Part shown: one piece after another, positions 16,697 to 24,449 of the stretch
Position numbering within the stretch: position 1 is the stretch's first letter
Layout: every line of letters begins with the position of its first letter
Assembly: GCA_020532085.1 (NCBI GenBank)
Contig: JAJBAV010000026.1
Span: 1-41,205, forward strand
Direction: 5' to 3'
Source of the DNA: Candidatus Cloacimonadota bacterium
GTDB lineage: Bacteria; Cloacimonadota; Cloacimonadia; Cloacimonadales; Cloacimonadaceae
DNA length: 41,205 nucleotides
The notes under the pieces: model-generated
Told to the model about the DNA's origin: nothing
Databases searched by the model: none
What the model saw: only the letters and a program-made list of their open reading frames with translations
Made by a program: the position numbers and the translations under genes

Positions 16697-18256
16697 TCAA
16701 GCGGGGGCAGCGGCTGGATCAAAAGAAAGGATCTTCACCAGCTTGGGACCCCTCCAGTGCAGCAGCGCGTTACCGGTTTGGCCCAGGGGCAGGGAAGCAC
16801 TGCCGTGTTCAAATAGGAAAAGTTTCTGCAACTCATCCAGCCGGGTGTCCCGCACCAGGATGCGGGGTTCCTGATGCTGCTGGCCGAAGGGGAGCAGCTG
16901 TTCCAGGCCACGCCAATTGTCCAGGGTGAACTGGTCCAGGCCCAGGCAGGCATCCGGCTCCTCCTGGGACGGAGTGGGGCCGGAACCCAGGTTCACCGCC
17001 AGATAGTGGTTGTAACACTCCAGAAAGGCGTCGTAACGGTCAGGTTCCAGCGTGAAGCCAGCCGCTTTCACGTGACCGCCGAACTGTTTCAGGTGTTCCC
17101 TGCAATACGCGAAGGCTTCCACCATGTTGAAACCGTCTCCGCAGCGTCCTTCGCAAACTATGCCGCCGTTGTGCTGCTTGAGCAGGATGGCGGGGATCCC
17201 CAACTTACCCAGAACGTAGGTGGCGCCTGTACCCAGCAGGGGATATGGGATCACGCCCTCGTCGTCGAAATAGATGAAAGCGTGGCTGGAGAAACCGGCG
17301 GTGACGCTGTCCAGAAAACTGAAGACCCGGTTCAACTCGCCTTCCCATTTCTTTTGCTGGGCTTCCATGGATTGGAACAGCTCGGCCTTGGCATCGCCCA
17401 TCTGCAAAATAAAGCGCATCGCGGTGTGCTGGCCGTTGCTCTCGCGGCCGTTGGCGATCAGCCGGGAGGTGTATTGCATGAAATTGAACACATCCATGTC
17501 GCTTTCGATACGTTTGTGGTTACGCAGCAAAAAGTCGACGCTGGGATCGTTCATTTCGTCCCAATGATCGATCACGTGCCGGATTATGATCCGATTCAGG
17601 CCGGTCATCGGAACCTTGTCCGCGATTGAGCCCACGGCCGTCCAGAAGTAGGAGGACAGAGGAACCTTGTGCTCCAAAGAGCGTCCCAGCCAGCGGGCAA
17701 GCATCAAGGCGACGCCCACTCCGGCCAGGGCTTTGAAGGGATACTGGCAGCCCGGTAACTGAGGGTTTAGAATGGCATGGGCGTTGGGCAGGGTTTCCGG
17801 CTGGATGAGGTGGTGATCGGTGATCACGACCTCACAGCCAAGCTGGTTCAGCTTTTCCACCCCCTGATAGCTGGAAATTCCGTTGTCCACAGTGATTACC
17901 AGTTTATAGCCGCCTTCACGCACGAAATTCACGAAGCTGTCCTGGATGCCGTGGGACTCCAGGTTGCGGTTGGGGATGAAGTAATTGTGCCTCTGATACC
18001 CGCAGGCATTGAAAAACTGGTACATCACGTAGGTGCTGGTGATGCCGTCCGGATCGTCATGGCCGAAGATCACAGTGGGTTCGTTGTCAAACATAGCCCG
18101 GGAGATGCGTTCCGCCACAGGCTTGATGTTTGCCAGCAGAGCCTCGTCGGGCAGGGTTTCCAAGCCGGCGGACAAGCTATCAAGGCTGATGCCGCGCTTC
18201 AGGCAGATCTGGCGTAAAAGACTGTTGGGATCCGAGTCTGGATGAGCGTCTACCAT
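16697..18256 (-). CDS. recJ: DHH-family single-strand DNA exonuclease, RecJ-like
   Basis: The 519-residue protein has the RecJ arrangement: motif I GHDDPDG at residues 65-71, motif II VDNG at 123-126, and motif III TDHH at 146-149, all metal ligands of the DHH domain. The DHHA1 signature GGHVKAAGF appears at about 405-413, followed by an OB-like C-terminal domain. RecJ degrades single-stranded DNA 5' to 3' in recombination and repair. It is somewhat shorter than E. coli RecJ (577 residues), as many RecJ-like proteins are. The ATG overlaps the preceding stop by 7 bases. Its place among envelope genes is likely just operon packing. Confidence 0.88.
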   Translation of the reverse strand: MVDAHPDSDPNSLLRQICLKRGISLDSLSAGLETLPDEALLANIKPVAERISRAMFDNEPTVIFGHDDPDGITSTYVMYQFFNACGYQRHNYFIPNRNLESHGIQDSFVNFVREGGYKLVITVDNGISSYQGVEKLNQLGCEVVITDHHLIQPETLPNAHAILNPQLPGCQYPFKALAGVGVALMLARWLGRSLEHKVPLSSYFWTAVGSIADKVPMTGLNRIIIRHVIDHWDEMNDPSVDFLLRNHKRIESDMDVFNFMQYTSRLIANGRESNGQHTAMRFILQMGDAKAELFQSMEAQQKKWEGELNRVFSFLDSVTAGFSSHAFIYFDDEGVIPYPLLGTGATYVLGKLGIPAILLKQHNGGIVCEGRCGDGFNMVEAFAYCREHLKQFGGHVKAAGFTLEPDRYDAFLECYNHYLAVNLGSGPTPSQEEPDACLGLDQFTLDNWRGLEQLLPFGQQHQEPRILVRDTRLDELQKLFLFEHGSASLPLGQTGNALLHWRGPKLVKILSFDPAAAPA

Positions 18257-19485
18257 GTTCCCAAGTCTTCCTTTTCCGGAATTTCCCGCGGCGCGGTGCG
18301 GTCGGGGGCCTTGGAGAGGATGTCGAAGCCGGTGAAACCGAACATCAGCAGGTAGGAATTGTCCAAAAGCTTGTTCTGATCGAGATCGCCGCGGCGGCTG
18401 TACTGAAAGCCGATATCAATGCGGTTTACCTCACCTTTGAGAGGCAGGCTCACCCCCAGGCTGAGGGCAAGTTCATTCACCTCGTGGCCGGCTGCCTGGA
18501 AAGGCAGATGACGCCAGGAGCCACCCGCGCGCAGCGGCAGGCTGAGAACACCCTGGCGCTCCTCCCGGACTGCAGGCTCATAAGCCAAGCCCAGGGCGGC
18601 TTTCCAGCTGTCGGTGTATTTCACGGCGTCGATCGCCTGCCAGGGCTCATAGTGGAAGTCCGCCGCAAGCTTGAACTCCGGATAGGGCAGTGCCGTCACG
18701 CTGGCCGAATAAACTGGCGGGATCCTGTGCTCGTAGGGCAGGGGATCTTCAGTGGCGTGGATCGATGTGCGCACCTCCTCGCCCTTCATGTTCACGCCCA
18801 GGCTATAGTAAGCCCCCAGCGCGAACCTGTCTTGGCGCCGGATATAGCCCAGAGTGAAACCGGGATTCTTGTAATCCCGCACGATCTCCTCTTCAGTATT
18901 GAAATCCTCGAAACCCGCGTCCTGCTGGAAATTGCGGATCTCATGCCCCAGATAGTAGTTGCCGCTGATCCCCACGCTGTTGCGTCCCCAGGCGAAACTG
19001 TAGATCAAGTCCGCGCGGTAGATGTAGCGGTCCATCGAATGCTTTTCCGTAACCGTTAGCGTATCAGGCGCTTCTATGATGGCGAACTCGCGCTGGTTGG
19101 CCACCACTCCCGAGGAGTGGGCACTGAACTGAAATCCCAGCCGATGTTGCTTGATCGGGATGCTCAGGCTGAAATAGGGAAAGTCCAGCGAATTGTCCAG
19201 ATGGCTGTACTTGTTGCCCAGCGAGTCTTTGGAGCTGTAATGGTTGTAGCCCGGTATCAGGCCGGTGGAAAATAGGCTGCGGTTGTTCAGATTGTGCATG
19301 GCGGGGTTGCCATAGCCGGAGTTGAGCCGAAACACGTCGCTGGCCCCGGTATCCCCCATGCCCAGGCTGTAGATGTCGTTGCCGTAATAGCGGAGAGCGT
19401 TGCCCTCGAAGGCGAAGGCGGAGTTCCCAGCCAGCAGCGGCAGGCTGATCAGAAGCAGCAGAGGTAGCAGAAGCTTGGTCTTCAA
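18250..19485 (-). CDS. outer-membrane beta-barrel protein (PorV/FadL-like)
   Basis: The 411-residue protein has a signal peptide (about 1-25, ending SAFA) and then alternating strands with many aromatic residues. Near the N-terminus RYYGNDIYSLGMGDTGASDVFRLNSGYGNPA resembles the GxGxAGxAxxxDxxAxxxNPAxL element of FadL and PorV/PorQ-type barrels. A specific ligand is not evident. The C-terminus is a short charged tail after the final strand rather than a terminal Phe. The start appears to be TTG at 19485, four bases after the tatD stop region, because the signal sequence begins exactly there; the ribosome site is weak. Confidence 0.82.
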   Translation of the reverse strand: MKTKLLLPLLLLISLPLLAGNSAFAFEGNALRYYGNDIYSLGMGDTGASDVFRLNSGYGNPAMHNLNNRSLFSTGLIPGYNHYSSKDSLGNKYSHLDNSLDFPYFSLSIPIKQHRLGFQFSAHSSGVVANQREFAIIEAPDTLTVTEKHSMDRYIYRADLIYSFAWGRNSVGISGNYYLGHEIRNFQQDAGFEDFNTEEEIVRDYKNPGFTLGYIRRQDRFALGAYYSLGVNMKGEEVRTSIHATEDPLPYEHRIPPVYSASVTALPYPEFKLAADFHYEPWQAIDAVKYTDSWKAALGLAYEPAVREERQGVLSLPLRAGGSWRHLPFQAAGHEVNELALSLGVSLPLKGEVNRIDIGFQYSRRGDLDQNKLLDNSYLLMFGFTGFDILSKAPDRTAPREIPEKEDLGTW

Positions 19486-19489
19486 GATA

Positions 19490-20356
19490 TCACTTGTCCT
19501 TTTTCTTGTCTTTGGCTTTGGCTGTGGTTTTGCCCGTTTTGGCCGTCTTGGATGACTTGCCGCCTTTGGAACCGCTTTTTTTGGACAGCGGACGCACTGG
19601 ATCTGGAGGCACCCGGAAAAAGCGGAAGGCGTTGTCGTAGGCGGCTTGGGCCACTTCCAGCGGGGTGATGCCCCTGATCTCGGCGATCTTATCCGCCACC
19701 AGATGCAGATAGAGCGGGCTGTTGCGCTTGCCGCGGTGCGGATGCGGAGTCAGGTAGGGACAGTCGGTCTCGATCATGAACTGGTCCATCGGCATCATGC
19801 GTACCACATCTTCCAGATTGGCGTTCGGGTAGGTCACGTTGCCGGTGAAGGAGATCAGCCAGCCCTCATCCAGCACCTGCTGGGCAAAGATGATGTCGCC
19901 CGAAAAGCAGTGAAAGACCACATCTTTGGCCTGCACTTCCTTGAGGATGCTGTAGCATTCCTGGTGCGCTTCGCGGTTGTGGATCACCATGGGTTTGTCA
20001 TAATCCACGGCCAGGTAGGCTTGATTGCGAAAAACCTCGCGCTGGACAGGAAAGGGCGAGTAGTTGCGGAAAAAATCCAGCCCGATCTCTCCGATGGCCA
20101 GCACGTTCTTGTCCCGCACCAGACGCTTGATCAGTTCAGCGTCAAAATCCGTGGCGTCGTGGGGATGAAAGCCCACCGTGGCGAAGACGTGCAAGTGTTT
20201 TTTGGCCAGTTCCAGCGAGTTGAGCGAGGTCTCTTTGTTGAAACCGATGTTGATGATATATTCGATCCCGCTATCGAAGCATTTATGGATCAGGCTCTCC
20301 CGGTCGGCGTCAAACTCCGGCAGATCGAGATGGGCATGCGTTTCGAACAGTTTCAT
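19490..20356 (-). CDS. tatD: TatD family metal-dependent hydrolase with Lys-rich C-terminal tail
   Basis: The 288-residue protein carries all TatD-family metal-site motifs: HAHLD at residues 7-11, GFHPHD near 62, GEIGLDFF near 93, VIHNREA near 124, FHCFSG near 148 and ETDCPYLTPHPHRGKRN near 197. TatD-family enzymes act as DNA exonucleases or D-aminoacyl-tRNA-type hydrolases. The domain ends at about residue 250. The final 30 residues are low-complexity with 13 lysines, a tail that standard TatD proteins of ~260 residues lack. It leads the minus-strand block and has a TTGACA box 64 bases upstream of its ATG. Confidence 0.93.
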   Translation of the reverse strand: MKLFETHAHLDLPEFDADRESLIHKCFDSGIEYIINIGFNKETSLNSLELAKKHLHVFATVGFHPHDATDFDAELIKRLVRDKNVLAIGEIGLDFFRNYSPFPVQREVFRNQAYLAVDYDKPMVIHNREAHQECYSILKEVQAKDVVFHCFSGDIIFAQQVLDEGWLISFTGNVTYPNANLEDVVRMMPMDQFMIETDCPYLTPHPHRGKRNSPLYLHLVADKIAEIRGITPLEVAQAAYDNAFRFFRVPPDPVRPLSKKSGSKGGKSSKTAKTGKTTAKAKDKKKDK

Positions 20357-20414
20357 TTACAGCGTTTTATCCCTGATTTAGATTTAAAACAAGAAAAACA
20401 AGACACCGCTTTCT

Positions 20415-20420
20415 TGTCAA
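20415..20420 (-). promoter_or_regulatory. TTGACA box upstream of tatD
   Basis: On the minus strand TTGACA begins at 20420, 64 bases before the tatD start. The bases 17 further on read TTTTCT, a poor -10. It faces away from the TTGACA box at 20638 that serves ompA, so this 342-base gap contains divergent promoters. Confidence 0.45.
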
Positions 20421-20482
20421 TTGAAAAGAAATCCCGGCCCGGTTTGATGCCGGGGCATCATTAACCGTGCAGACCCAAGCGG

Positions 20483-20522
20483 TCTTACAAACCCCGGGAG
20501 CGCCCCGGCCCGTCTTGTAAGA
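20483..20522. repeat. hairpin in the tatD-ompA divergent intergenic region
   Basis: TCTTACAA (20483-20490) is exactly complementary to TTGTAAGA (20515-20522), and the inner bases CCGGG and CCCGG can extend the structure. No T-run follows, so it is not an obvious terminator. It sits between divergent promoters and could be an operator or a repeat. The rest of 20357-20698 holds only a small GATGCC/GGCATC inverted repeat at 20446-20459 and the two promoter boxes. Confidence 0.5.
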
Positions 20523-20637
20523 ATGCGCGAAACAGGGCAACGATCCCGTACCCGGGCAGGGCTTGATTAAGTGGCCTTAAACCGGCTTGCAGAATGCCTT
20601 GCACAGACCACCTAAAATGTCGAAAGAAAAAATTTGG

Positions 20638-20643
20638 TTGACA
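20638..20643 (+). promoter_or_regulatory. TTGACA box upstream of the OmpA-family gene
   Basis: TTGACA begins 61 bases before the ATG at 20699. No good -10 hexamer is found at 15-19 bases spacing (the region is G-rich). The distance to the start codon matches the other boxes in the window. Confidence 0.5.
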
Positions 20644-20698
20644 GAAAAGCGAGTTTGGGGGAGGAAGATTCGATATTTAAAACACTACGAGGTACAAA

Positions 20699-21727
20699 AT
20701 GAAAAACACCAGCAAGATTCTATTAATAGCCCTTGCATTGATGGCCTTCTCCACGGCCATGTTCGCCCTTGAACAAACTGTCGGCCTGCGTTTTGGCTGC
20801 AGCCACCCGCTGAACGATTACAATGACACAAACAACAGCCATGATAAAGACGTCCATTTCATGGCCGGCTTGAACTACGAAGCCTGGCTGAAAGACTACG
20901 TCAGCATGGGTATTTACCCCTACTACACGAGATTGGAAGCCACTGGAACTACTCCTGTGTTGCCTCCTTACGCAACCGACATCGTCGGCGCAGAGATCCA
21001 GGCCCGTTTCCGTCCCACCAAGGGTGCCGTCATCAATTTCAAAGATGGCGCTCTCCATCGCATCGCCCCCTATGCACAAATCGGCGTTGGTGCGGCTTAT
21101 GTTGACAACAATGACGCAGTACAGGGCATCGATGGCGGATTCGCCTTTTTGGCCCCCACAGCCGGTCTTGGCCTTTCCTTCCAAACCAAATGGAATATCG
21201 ACCTGGATCTCGGCGTGCAGCTTGATCACGCTGTCAGTGACAAAGTTGACACTTGGACTGAACCGGACCCTATATTCCAGGATGCCCATTTCATGCCCTA
21301 CCTGGGCATTGGCTACACCTTCGGCAAGAAGGGCGGCAGCAGCAATGCCATCGTTTCCCGCCTGCTGCGCAACGTGGTGAGCATGGAACAGGACTTCACC
21401 CTCGACGGAGTGCAGTTCGAGTTTGACAGCTCCAAGTTAACCAGCGACGCCAAAGTGGTGCTGCAGGAAGTTATCGAAGCCATGAAAAAACACCCGAACG
21501 TGCGACTGGAGATCCAGGGCCACACCGACAACGTTGGCGATCCCTCCTACAACATCACCCTGTCTCAGGAACGCGCCCAGGCTGTTAAAGACCACATGGT
21601 CGAAAACGGCATCTCCGCCACCCGCCTTACCACCAATGGCTTTGGCGAAAACAAGCCGATCGCCAGCAACGCCACTGCTGAAGGCCGCGCTCTCAACCGC
21701 CGCATCGAGTTCGTGATCGTTAAGTAA
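20699..21727 (+). CDS. OmpA family outer-membrane protein
   Basis: The 342-residue protein has a signal peptide (about 1-22, ending TAMFA) and a beta-barrel-like N-terminal domain (about 25-215) with aromatic-rich strands. The C-terminal OmpA/MotB peptidoglycan-binding domain (about 235-342) contains VQFEFDSSKLTSDAK, GHTDNVGDPSYN, LSQERAQAVKDHMVENG and NRRIEFVIVK; the conserved Asp and Arg for binding diaminopimelate are in place. It would tether the outer membrane to the cell wall. It is a single-gene unit with GAGGT ahead of the ATG and a strong terminator behind. Base usage is less GC-rich near the start than in neighbours. Confidence 0.94.
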   Translation: MKNTSKILLIALALMAFSTAMFALEQTVGLRFGCSHPLNDYNDTNNSHDKDVHFMAGLNYEAWLKDYVSMGIYPYYTRLEATGTTPVLPPYATDIVGAEIQARFRPTKGAVINFKDGALHRIAPYAQIGVGAAYVDNNDAVQGIDGGFAFLAPTAGLGLSFQTKWNIDLDLGVQLDHAVSDKVDTWTEPDPIFQDAHFMPYLGIGYTFGKKGGSSNAIVSRLLRNVVSMEQDFTLDGVQFEFDSSKLTSDAKVVLQEVIEAMKKHPNVRLEIQGHTDNVGDPSYNITLSQERAQAVKDHMVENGISATRLTTNGFGENKPIASNATAEGRALNRRIEFVIVK

Positions 21728-21750
21728 GCTGTTTAAACCCCAGCTTCACA

Positions 21751-21782
21751 GAGGCCCCCTGATCCGGGGCCTCTTTTTTTTC
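21751..21782 (+). terminator. intrinsic terminator of the OmpA-family gene
   Basis: GAGGCCCC (21751-21758) and GGGGCCTC (21766-21773) form a perfect 8-bp stem with a 7-base loop, followed by nine T residues. It lies 23 bases after the stop codon. Confidence 0.95.
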
Positions 21783-21849
21783 GTCCTCGCCCAGACCGTC
21801 TGCAAATGGCCTGGAGGCACGTTCACACGCAAGCCTGATAAAAAAATCC

Positions 21850-21878
21850 TTGACGTCAAATTCATCCTCTGTTAGTTT
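21850..21878 (+). promoter_or_regulatory. predicted promoter of the exported GyrI-like gene
   Basis: TTGACG (21850-21855) and TAGTTT (21873-21878) are spaced by 17 bases, the best sigma70-like pair in the window. The box begins 62 bases upstream of the ATG at 21912. Confidence 0.6.
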
Positions 21879-21911
21879 GCCGGCTGTCATGAAATGATAG
21901 TGGAGGATACC

Positions 21912-22535
21912 ATGAACAAGCGTGTCTTGATTTTTCTGGCGGCTGCGTTGGCCGTGGTTTCGCTGGCGGGGCAGGCTGTTGCCGCCGAGGCAACAGAACC
22001 TCTGATGAAGACCCGGATGGAGGCGCGCGAGCCCTTCATCGTGATGGGGCTGGAGGCGCAAAACGCCTTGGAAGGCGAGGCCATGATGGAGCTCTGGACC
22101 AAGTTTTTCTCCCTGCACGAAAAATTGCCGGAGCCAGTGAACAACAGCTTCTACGGGATCTATTATCCCGGCGAGAAGTTCGATCCTGCCACCATGCAGG
22201 GCTACAACTATTTTGTGGGTCTGGAGGTGAAGGAGCAGGTGGAACTGCCGGAAGGCTTGCAAATGCACAAGGTCCCGGGCGGAAACTACGCCGTGTTCGA
22301 ATACGTGGGGCCCGTCCAGGAGATCGGCAAAGCCTATGAATACATCTACGGCGAATGGCTGGCCACCACCAATTACAAACCGGCGTCACTGGAAATGTTT
22401 GAAGTCTATGATGAACGCTTCCAGGAAGATTCCAAGGAATCAGTGGTGGAGATCTGGGTCCCCGTGCAAAAACCCGAGCTGGAGGAAGCTCCGCGGGATG
22501 CTGAGCTCCGGGAACTGAAACAGATCCAGGAGTAA
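21912..22535 (+). CDS. exported GyrI-like (effector-binding fold) protein
   Basis: The 207-residue protein begins at the ATG preceded by GGAGGATACC and has a cleavable signal peptide (about 1-25, MNKRVLIFLAAALAVVSLAGQAVAAE). The mature domain (about 35-185) has the GyrI-like pattern: a MEAREPFIVMGLEAQN strand, WTKFFSLHEKLPEP, YFVGLEVKEQVELPEGLQMHKVPGGNYAVFEYVGP, then IYGEWLATTNYKPA and FEVYDERF. GyrI-like domains usually bind small hydrophobic molecules in the cytoplasm as parts of regulators or as hydrolases; here it would be periplasmic. It is followed 95 bases later by the transmembrane kinase. The ligand is unknown. Confidence 0.85.
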   Translation: MNKRVLIFLAAALAVVSLAGQAVAAEATEPLMKTRMEAREPFIVMGLEAQNALEGEAMMELWTKFFSLHEKLPEPVNNSFYGIYYPGEKFDPATMQGYNYFVGLEVKEQVELPEGLQMHKVPGGNYAVFEYVGPVQEIGKAYEYIYGEWLATTNYKPASLEMFEVYDERFQEDSKESVVEIWVPVQKPELEEAPRDAELRELKQIQE

Positions 22536-22630
22536 CAGCCCGGCCTGGCGTTCAAGCCTGCCCGGATGGCGCCAAACCGTTTGTGGCAGACAGGGGATGG
22601 GTGCATCAAAATTCAGCACAGGAGTAACAG

Positions 22631-24373
22631 ATGAATATAAACCCGGGGTTCCGGATAAGGGATTACATCGTCGTCAGGCAGCTGGGCAAGGGCGGCATGG
22701 GAGAGGTTTGGCTGGCCCGGGACATCTATCTGGACCGGGAGGTGGCGATCAAATTTCTGGATCCCGCCCTTACCGGCGACCCCAGATTTTCCGAGCGTTT
22801 CAAACACGAAGCGCAGATCCAGAATCTGCTCACCCACACCAACATCGTGGGTTTCAAAGACTTTTTCCAGGAAGACGGAAATTGGTTCCTGGTGCAGGAG
22901 TACGCCCGCGGGATCACTCTGCGTGAGCTGATCAACGCCACCGGCCCCATCCGCGAGGAACGGGCCCTGAACATCTTCCACCAGATCACTGACGCCCTGT
23001 CCCATGCCCACGCCAAAGGCATCATCCACCGCGACGTGAAGCCCTCCAACATCATGGTGGACACACAAAACGGCGATACCGTGAAGGTGATGGATTTCGG
23101 CATCGCCCGCCTCATGAACGACATCCACCTCACCCAAACCGGCGACACCATCGGCACAGTTTATTACATGAGCCCGGAGCAGGTGATCGCCGCCAAGGAC
23201 ATCGACCACCGCAGCGACATCTATTCCGCCGGCATCGTCCTCTACGAAATGCTCAGCGGCAAGCTGCCCTTCAATGTGGACACCTCCAGCACTTTTCACA
23301 TCCAGGATGCCATCGTCAACAAGGATGTTCCCGACCCCCGCGATGTTTATCCCAACATCAGCGAACGCGCCGTGGCCCTGCTGCGCCGCCTCACCGCAAA
23401 GGACAGGGAACAGCGTCCGCACACTTTTTCGGACCCGAACACTTTCCAGGCTCCCAATCCCGCCAGCCAGCCCCAGCCCCTGTACCCGCAACCGGAGCCA
23501 ATTCCCAGCGAGCCCGAAGCCGCTTTCACCGAAAAGAGGAAAGGTGGCAAAACCGGTTTGTGGATAACGCTCGGGTTGGTTCTGGCCGTCGGTTTGGCAG
23601 TGTTTTTCGCGCTCAGAGACCAATCTGGCGCCCGTGAACTGGAGCGGGTGCGCCAAACATCAACTTTCGTGGCCGTGCAGGGCGGCGAGTTCGAGATGGG
23701 CTCGGAACAGGGCGATCTGGACGAACTGCCGGTGCACAGCGTTTTGGTTTCCGGTTTCCACATCGCCAATTATGAGGTCACCCAGGACCTTTGGGAAACC
23801 GTGATGGGTAACAATCCCTCCCAGAATCAGGGAGGGGCGCTGCCTGTGGAAAACGTCTCCTGGGAGGATGCGCTGGAGTTTTGCAACGCCCTCAGCGAGC
23901 GTGAAGACCGCGAACCTTGCTACAGGATCAAAGGCGCCAGCACCACCTGCGACTGGAAGGCCAACGGCTACCGGCTGCCCACTGAAGCGGAATGGGAATT
24001 CGCCGCCCGCGGCGGAAACTACAGCCAGGGTTACATCTACAGCGGCTCCAATGATATCAGCGAAGTGGCTTTCTCCAACTCCTCAGACGCCGGCCGCACC
24101 CGTCCCGTGGGCAAAAAGAGCCCCAATGAGCTTGGCCTCCACGACATGAGCGGAAACGTTTGGGAATGGTGCTGGGACAGCTACGGTGAGGATTATTACA
24201 GCGCCAGCCCCTACGAAAACCCCCGCGGGACCAAAGCGGATCATATACGTTGCATGCGCGGCGGAGCCTGGAACAGAAATGAAGGACGTTGTCGCACATC
24301 AGACCGCGGTAAAGGTTCATATGATTACAAAAACTCCAACCTGGGCTTCAGACTGGTACGCTCCAGCATATAA
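22631..24373 (+). CDS. transmembrane Ser/Thr protein kinase with external SUMF1-like domain
   Basis: The 580-residue protein fuses a cytoplasmic Hanks-type kinase to an extracytoplasmic FGE-sulfatase (SUMF1-like) domain. Kinase motifs: GKGGMGEV at 19-26, catalytic Lys41, HRDVKPSN at 133-140, DFG at 155-157 and SPEQ at 181-184. A Pro-rich linker (about 265-300) leads to one membrane helix at about 309-327. The SUMF1-like domain spans about 345-578 with YEVTQDLWETVMG, YRLPTEAEWEFAARGG and GNVWEWCWD. At the catalytic region RGGAW (543-547) the first copper cysteine position is Arg549, while Cys554 matches the second. A sensory role is more likely than formylglycine formation. AGGAG precedes the ATG. 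Confidence 0.93.
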   Translation: MNINPGFRIRDYIVVRQLGKGGMGEVWLARDIYLDREVAIKFLDPALTGDPRFSERFKHEAQIQNLLTHTNIVGFKDFFQEDGNWFLVQEYARGITLRELINATGPIREERALNIFHQITDALSHAHAKGIIHRDVKPSNIMVDTQNGDTVKVMDFGIARLMNDIHLTQTGDTIGTVYYMSPEQVIAAKDIDHRSDIYSAGIVLYEMLSGKLPFNVDTSSTFHIQDAIVNKDVPDPRDVYPNISERAVALLRRLTAKDREQRPHTFSDPNTFQAPNPASQPQPLYPQPEPIPSEPEAAFTEKRKGGKTGLWITLGLVLAVGLAVFFALRDQSGARELERVRQTSTFVAVQGGEFEMGSEQGDLDELPVHSVLVSGFHIANYEVTQDLWETVMGNNPSQNQGGALPVENVSWEDALEFCNALSEREDREPCYRIKGASTTCDWKANGYRLPTEAEWEFAARGGNYSQGYIYSGSNDISEVAFSNSSDAGRTRPVGKKSPNELGLHDMSGNVWEWCWDSYGEDYYSASPYENPRGTKADHIRCMRGGAWNRNEGRCRTSDRGKGSYDYKNSNLGFRLVRSSI

Positions 24374-24449
24374 AGCTGTAAGCCCCTCGGAGAAAAGTTT
24401 TCGGGAGTTGTGGCCCGGTGCGGTAGGCCCGGCCAATCCCGCGGTGGAT

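Noticed and set aside
22631-24373. active formylglycine-generating enzyme
   Set aside because: The first copper-binding cysteine position is Arg549 and no sulfatase gene is near, so sulfatase maturation was not called.
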